Assembly (NCBI GenBank): GCA_964567475.1
Contig: CAZMMV010000014.1
Location: 1-27,536 of the forward strand
Direction of reading: 5' to 3'
Length of the DNA: 27,536 nucleotides
Origin: CAZMMV01 sp964567475
GTDB taxonomy: Bacteria; Bacillota; Clostridia; Tissierellales; Tissierellaceae
The notes beneath the pieces were generated by a model. That model did no database searches, was not told where the DNA came from, and was given only the letters and a program-made list of their open reading frames with translations. Below are positions 24,225 through 27,536 of the stretch, piece by piece. Both the position numbers and the translations under genes were made by a program. The number at the start of each line of letters is the position of its first letter. The stretch's first letter is position 1.

Positions 24225-24506
24225 CATAAAAGCGTTGAAAGAGAGAAAGATATCTTCGATTATTCTTAGAGAGTTGGGAAGGGTGAAAACCGACAATAAC
24301 AAGATATGTAATATACACTCTTAAGCTGGTTTGCTAAATGATTTTTCTAGTAGGCAAATTCCAATGCCCATGGTTATAGGGGATAAGACTGTTAGGTCTG
24401 ATTGAGTGATGACAATGTCATAATTAGGGTGGTACCACGAATATATAATCTTTCGTCCCTATAAATATAGCTTAAGCTATATTTATAGGGATGGAAGATT
24501 TTTTTA
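24225..24506 (+). ncRNA. T-box riboswitch, tyrosine (UAC) specifier
   Basis: A complete T-box leader. Stem I: lower helix AAGAG/CTCTT (3' strand 24318-24322), upper helix TATCTT/AAGATA and an AGAGAG bulge region. The 3' side of the specifier loop reads ATA-TAC-A immediately before the lower helix, the same register as the solved glycine T-box (GAA-GGC-A before its lower helix). This gives UAC (24314-24316), tyrosine. Stem III is ATGAC/GTCAT. The T-box AGGGTGGTACCACG is at 24426-24439 with UGGU, complementary to ACCA of a tRNA with A73. The terminator arms are 24447-24473 and 24474-24500, followed by T7. Uncharged tRNA-Tyr should stabilise the antiterminator and switch on the transporter genes downstream. 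Confidence 0.92.
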
Positions 24507-24552
24507 TATCCAAAAACATTCAATCTGACAAAATTATAAGGAGGAAAAGAAA

Positions 24553-25539
24553 ATGATAAAAAGAAAAATTAATAGTTTAGTATCAATTTGTTTAATTGCT
24601 GTAATAGTTTTATCAGGTTGTAATGGAAATAATACCGATGAAAATTCTAGTGACGATACCCTTACAATAGGTATTAACCAATTAGCAGAGCATCCTGCAT
24701 TAGATGGTGCTAGAAAAGGCTTCGAAGATGGATTAAAAGAACTAGGAGTAAATGTAAAAATAGACTACCAAAATGCTCAAGCAGATATTCCTACTTCACT
24801 TAGTATCTCTCAAAAATTTGCAAGAGATAATGTTGATTTAATATACACTATAGGGACTGCAGCAGCTCAGTCTGCTAAGCAATCTACATCAGATATACCT
24901 ATACTTTTCAGTGCCATAACCGATCCTGTATCAGCTGGATTAGTAGATACTATGGAAAAACCTGGTGGGAATATAACTGGAACTTCTGATGAAAGTCCTA
25001 TAGCTAAACAGTTACAAATATTCAAGGATTTAGATAAAAACATAAAGAAAATTGGAATTATATTTAATACTAATGAAGAAAACTCAAGTAGCCAAGTTGA
25101 AAAAGCAAAGAAAGTTGCTAAAGAACTTGACCTGGAAATAGTGGACAAAGGCATTGCAACTATAAGTGATATACCACAAACTGTAGACTCTCTTATTAAA
25201 AATGTAGATGGAATATATACAATAGCAGACAATATGGTAGCTTCTGGAATAAATATAGTTTCAGAAAAAGCTACTAAAAATAATCTTATTACAGTAGGAG
25301 CTGAAGATGCTCATGTAAAAGGTGGAATTCTTATTTCTGATGGAATTAGCTACTATGAACTTGGAAAACAAACTGCTCATATGGCGAAAGAAATATTAAT
25401 CGATGGTAAATCACCTAGTGATATTCCCTCTTCAACTTCAGAAAATACAAAAAAGTTTTTTAATATAAATACATTAGAACAATTAGGATTAGATAAGGAA
25501 AATACAACTTTTAAAGATGCAAAAGAAATTGGAAAATAA
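24553..25539 (+). CDS. ABC transporter substrate-binding lipoprotein, TrpX type
   Basis: A 328-residue lipoprotein of the ABC_sub_bind (PF04392) family. The signal ends in the lipobox LSGC (Cys 23). The mature protein starts TLTIGINQLAEHPALDGARK and contains YTIGTAAAQSAKQSTSDIPI, DPVSAGLVDTMEKPGGNITG, KKIGIIFNTNEENSSSQVEK and TVGAEDAHVKGGILISDGISY, typical of TrpX-like proteins. It would capture an amino acid outside the membrane. TrpXYZ was named for Trp T-box association, but here the leader senses tRNA-Tyr, so tyrosine or a broader aromatic substrate is more likely. AAGGAGG lies 8 bases before the ATG. Confidence 0.92.
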   Translation: MIKRKINSLVSICLIAVIVLSGCNGNNTDENSSDDTLTIGINQLAEHPALDGARKGFEDGLKELGVNVKIDYQNAQADIPTSLSISQKFARDNVDLIYTIGTAAAQSAKQSTSDIPILFSAITDPVSAGLVDTMEKPGGNITGTSDESPIAKQLQIFKDLDKNIKKIGIIFNTNEENSSSQVEKAKKVAKELDLEIVDKGIATISDIPQTVDSLIKNVDGIYTIADNMVASGINIVSEKATKNNLITVGAEDAHVKGGILISDGISYYELGKQTAHMAKEILIDGKSPSDIPSSTSENTKKFFNINTLEQLGLDKENTTFKDAKEIGK

Positions 25540-25573
25540 TTATATTATACTTATAAGAATGGAGAGGTAAAAA

Positions 25574-26473
25574 ATGAAATCATTAATTATTACATCAATA
25601 GAACAAGGACTCATATTTGCAGTTTTGGCTATAGGAGTATTGTTAACTTATAAAATTTTAGATATTGCTGATCTTTCAGTAGAGGGTACTTTCCCCCTTG
25701 GTGCCTTTGTATTTGCCAAATTTATTTCCATGGGAATAAACCCTATAATTAGTACTTTATTAGCTTTTATTGCTGGAAGCTTGGGAGGGCTCCTTACTGC
25801 AATACTCTTTACTAAACTTAGAATAAAACCATTACTTTCTGGGATACTTACTATGACTATACTTCATTCTGTTAATCTTAGAATTAATGGGAAATCAAAT
25901 ATACCACTTTTTAGTTATGATTCTATTTTTGATTTAGCTAACAGTTTACTAATATTAATTATTATTGTTTTGTTTCTAAAAATTATAATGGATTCTTTTT
26001 TAAAAACAGAAACTGGATATTTATTAATAGCCACTGGGGATAATGAAGCACTAGTAAAGTCCCTTGGACAAAGTAGCAATAAATATAAAATAATCGGACT
26101 TATGTTATCTAATGGTCTAATTGCATTAAGTGGTGCACTAATGGCACAAATACAAGGATTTGCTGATATTACCATGGGTAGTTCTATTATCGTAGTCGCT
26201 CTTGCTTCCATTATAATAGGTGACACTATAATAAAAAGCTCAGACAAATTGAAACACACTACTCGCGCTATAACTGGTGCTATTATTTATAAAATCATTT
26301 GGGGTATTGCCATAGAATACGGTCTACAACCTGGTGATCTTAAGGCTGTAAGCGCTATCATTGTAATCGGATTTTTATCTTATAATAATTTTTTTGGAGA
26401 TTTTATAAATCTTACTAAGAGAAAGGATGGGAAAAAAGATGCTAGAAATAAAAAATCTATCAAAGAGTTTTAA
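25574..26473 (+). CDS. ABC transporter permease, TrpY type
   Basis: A 299-residue permease of the branched-chain/LivH-like family (BPD_transp_2). It has about eight or nine hydrophobic helices, the early motif ILDIADLSVEGTFPLGAFVF and the late segment GSSIIVVALASIIIGDTIIK. The loop ATGDNEALVKSLGQSSNKYK is the coupling segment typical of TrpY. GGAGAGGT precedes the ATG. It is 34 bases after the binding-protein gene and overlaps the ATPase gene, so the three are cotranscribed and likely form one complex in the inner membrane. Confidence 0.92.
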   Translation: MKSLIITSIEQGLIFAVLAIGVLLTYKILDIADLSVEGTFPLGAFVFAKFISMGINPIISTLLAFIAGSLGGLLTAILFTKLRIKPLLSGILTMTILHSVNLRINGKSNIPLFSYDSIFDLANSLLILIIIVLFLKIIMDSFLKTETGYLLIATGDNEALVKSLGQSSNKYKIIGLMLSNGLIALSGALMAQIQGFADITMGSSIIVVALASIIIGDTIIKSSDKLKHTTRAITGAIIYKIIWGIAIEYGLQPGDLKAVSAIIVIGFLSYNNFFGDFINLTKRKDGKKDARNKKSIKEF

Positions 26474-27200
26474 TAAAAACACAGATAATGAAATAAACAT
26501 TTTCAGTGGACTCGACTTAGAAATAGAAGAAAATAAATGTACTGCAATTATTGGATCCAATGGATGTGGGAAAAGTACCCTTTTAAATATAATAGGAGGA
26601 AGTATAAAACATGATAATGGAAAAATAATTTTAAAAGGAAGAGATATTTCTAAATTAAAAGAAGAAAAAAGATCTAATTATATGGGTAGAGTTTACCAAA
26701 ACCCTTCAATGGGTGTATCTCCTTCTCTTACAATTCTTGAAAATATGAGTTTAGCTGATAAAAAAGGAGACAGGTTTTCACTAAGAAAATTAGTTAAAAG
26801 AGATAATATAGATAGATACAAAGAACTTTTAAAAGATCTTAATTTAGGTCTTGAAAATAAATTAAATACTAAAGTAAAGTTTTTATCTGGTGGACAAAGA
26901 CAATCTCTATCTCTTATAATGTCAGCTATGAAACATCCTGATTTATTACTTCTTGATGAACATACTGCAGCTTTAGATCCAAAAACTTCCGCTGTAATTA
27001 TGGAAAAAACAAGAGAATTAATAAAAAAATATTCAATTACAACTATTATGATTTCTCATAATATGAGAGATGCTATAAAATATTCTGATAGAATAATAAT
27101 GTTAGATAAGGGAAAAATTGTACTGGATAAGAAAAGTATAGATGTTACAGAAGATGAACTTATTAATATATATAGATCTAAACTTGAAACAGTTGCTTAA
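26439..27200 (+). CDS. ABC transporter ATPase, TrpZ type
   Basis: A 253-residue ATPase with Walker A GSNGCGKSTL, Q-loop RVYQNPSMGVSPSLT, signature LSGGQRQSLSL, Walker B LLLLDEHTAALDP and the switch histidine in ISHNM. The HTAALDP form of Walker B/D-loop is typical of this transporter class. The frame also offers an ATG at 26427 (MGKKMLEIK), which touches AAAGG directly; the ATG at 26439 gives the family-standard MLEIKNLSKSF with AAAGGATGGG upstream and was chosen. It overlaps the permease end by 35 bases. The next feature downstream is a second T-box leader, with only a weak A/T-rich junction and no clear terminator between. Confidence 0.92.
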   Translation: MLEIKNLSKSFNKNTDNEINIFSGLDLEIEENKCTAIIGSNGCGKSTLLNIIGGSIKHDNGKIILKGRDISKLKEEKRSNYMGRVYQNPSMGVSPSLTILENMSLADKKGDRFSLRKLVKRDNIDRYKELLKDLNLGLENKLNTKVKFLSGGQRQSLSLIMSAMKHPDLLLLDEHTAALDPKTSAVIMEKTRELIKKYSITTIMISHNMRDAIKYSDRIIMLDKGKIVLDKKSIDVTEDELINIYRSKLETVA

Positions 27201-27212
27201 TAAAAATAATTC

Positions 27213-27241
27213 TTGACATTTTTATTTTAAGGTTATATTAT
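27213..27241 (+). promoter_or_regulatory. promoter of the second T-box leader
   Basis: Consensus TTGACA (27213-27218), 17 bases, TATTAT (27236-27241), beginning 12 bases after the ATPase stop codon. Confidence 0.75.
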
Positions 27242-27245
27242 ATAA

Positions 27246-27536
27246 AGCAACATAAAAAATACTTAGATGGAGAAAATGATATTGTTCTTATTCTCAGAGA
27301 GTTGGGTAAGGTGAAAGCCAACATTAAGATAATATGTAATATTCACTCCAGAGTAAATTTGCTAAATGATTTTTCTAGTAGGCAAATTCCAAAGCCCATG
27401 GTTATAAGGGATAGGACTGTTAGGTCTGATAAGTGATGACTTTTTGTCATAATTAGGGTGGTACCACGGATTAATAATCTTTCGTCCCTATAAATATAGC
27501 TAATAAGCTGTATTTATAGGAGCGAAAGATTTTTTT
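27246..27536 (+). ncRNA. T-box riboswitch, phenylalanine (UUC) specifier, reaching the window edge
   Basis: The same architecture as the leader at 24225-24506. The lower helix is TGGAG/CTCCA (27346-27350) and the upper helix TATTG.TCTTA/TAAGATAATA. Both differ in sequence from the first leader yet keep pairing, which supports the fold. The specifier loop reads ATA-TTC-A, giving UUC (27342-27344), phenylalanine. Stem III is ATGAC/GTCAT with a different loop. The T-box AGGGTGGTACCACG is at 27455-27468, again with UGGU for an A73 tRNA. The terminator hairpin is about 27476-27532 followed by T's to the last base. The controlled gene lies beyond the window; a phenylalanine-linked gene or a paralogous transporter is expected. 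Confidence 0.9.

Noticed and set aside
24225..24506. Calling the leader a tryptophan T-box because the genes are TrpXYZ-like
   Set aside because: No UGG lies next to the lower stem I helix; the codon in that register is UAC, and the T-box bulge is UGGU, not the UGGC needed for a G73 tRNA-Trp.

Overview
The window reads as chromosomal DNA from an AT-rich, spore-forming anaerobic Firmicute, most likely class Clostridia. This is inferred from very low GC, strong AGGAGG-type ribosome sites, frequent TTG/GTG starts, T-box leaders, a GerS-like germination lipoprotein beside alr, split transketolase genes and a DUF5693-csaB-tagA surface-polymer cluster. No phage, transposase, CRISPR array, rRNA or tRNA gene was seen. 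One stretch of exactly 100 N (10998-11097) is an assembly gap inside a Lon-family gene.

Layout. 1-236: start of uvrB (minus) with an SOS (LexA) box, divergent from a lipoprotein with a predicted beta-propeller (403-2004, plus). 1991-7267 (minus): a cell-division/envelope block, read ftsE-ftsX-M23 coiled-coil hydrolase, then a terminator and an intergenic repeat element, then a CtpA/B-type S41 protease and a MinJ-like PDZ membrane protein. Order and content parallel the ftsEX-ctpB-minJ region next to uvrB in Bacillus subtilis. 7410-9243 (plus): 5-formyltetrahydrofolate cyclo-ligase and a CofE-like (F420 ligase family) protein. 9280-12134 (minus): Lon-family ATPase/protease and a small membrane-anchored PrcB-like protein. 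12244-18906 (minus): one likely operon, DUF5693-csaB-tagA-yitT-tktA-tktB. It couples a secondary cell-wall polymer/S-layer anchoring module to a transporter-like membrane protein and a split transketolase. 18967-24047 (minus): a small secreted protein, the NdoA/NdoAI (MazF-type) toxin-antitoxin pair with its own promoter, alr, a GerS/YdcC-like lipoprotein, an AcpS-NnrD fusion and a coiled-coil protein. The acpS-lipoprotein-alr-antitoxin-toxin order matches B. subtilis.

24185-27536 (plus): an ABC transporter of the TrpXYZ type (binding lipoprotein, permease, ATPase) behind a complete T-box riboswitch, followed by a second, near-duplicate T-box that runs to the window edge. The two specifier loops align with a single difference at the codon, UAC (Tyr) against UUC (Phe). 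Both antiterminators carry UGGU, which fits tRNAs with A73. The leader therefore points to tyrosine, not tryptophan, as the sensed amino acid for this transporter.

The strongest items for follow-up are the Tyr/Phe T-box pair around a TrpXYZ-type transporter, the AcpS-NnrD single-chain fusion lacking an NnrE domain, the exact 52-bp direct repeats with a third hairpin between them at 4377-4536, and the hairpin that abuts the toxin-antitoxin promoter. Nothing in the window clearly forms a wholly new multi-gene system.
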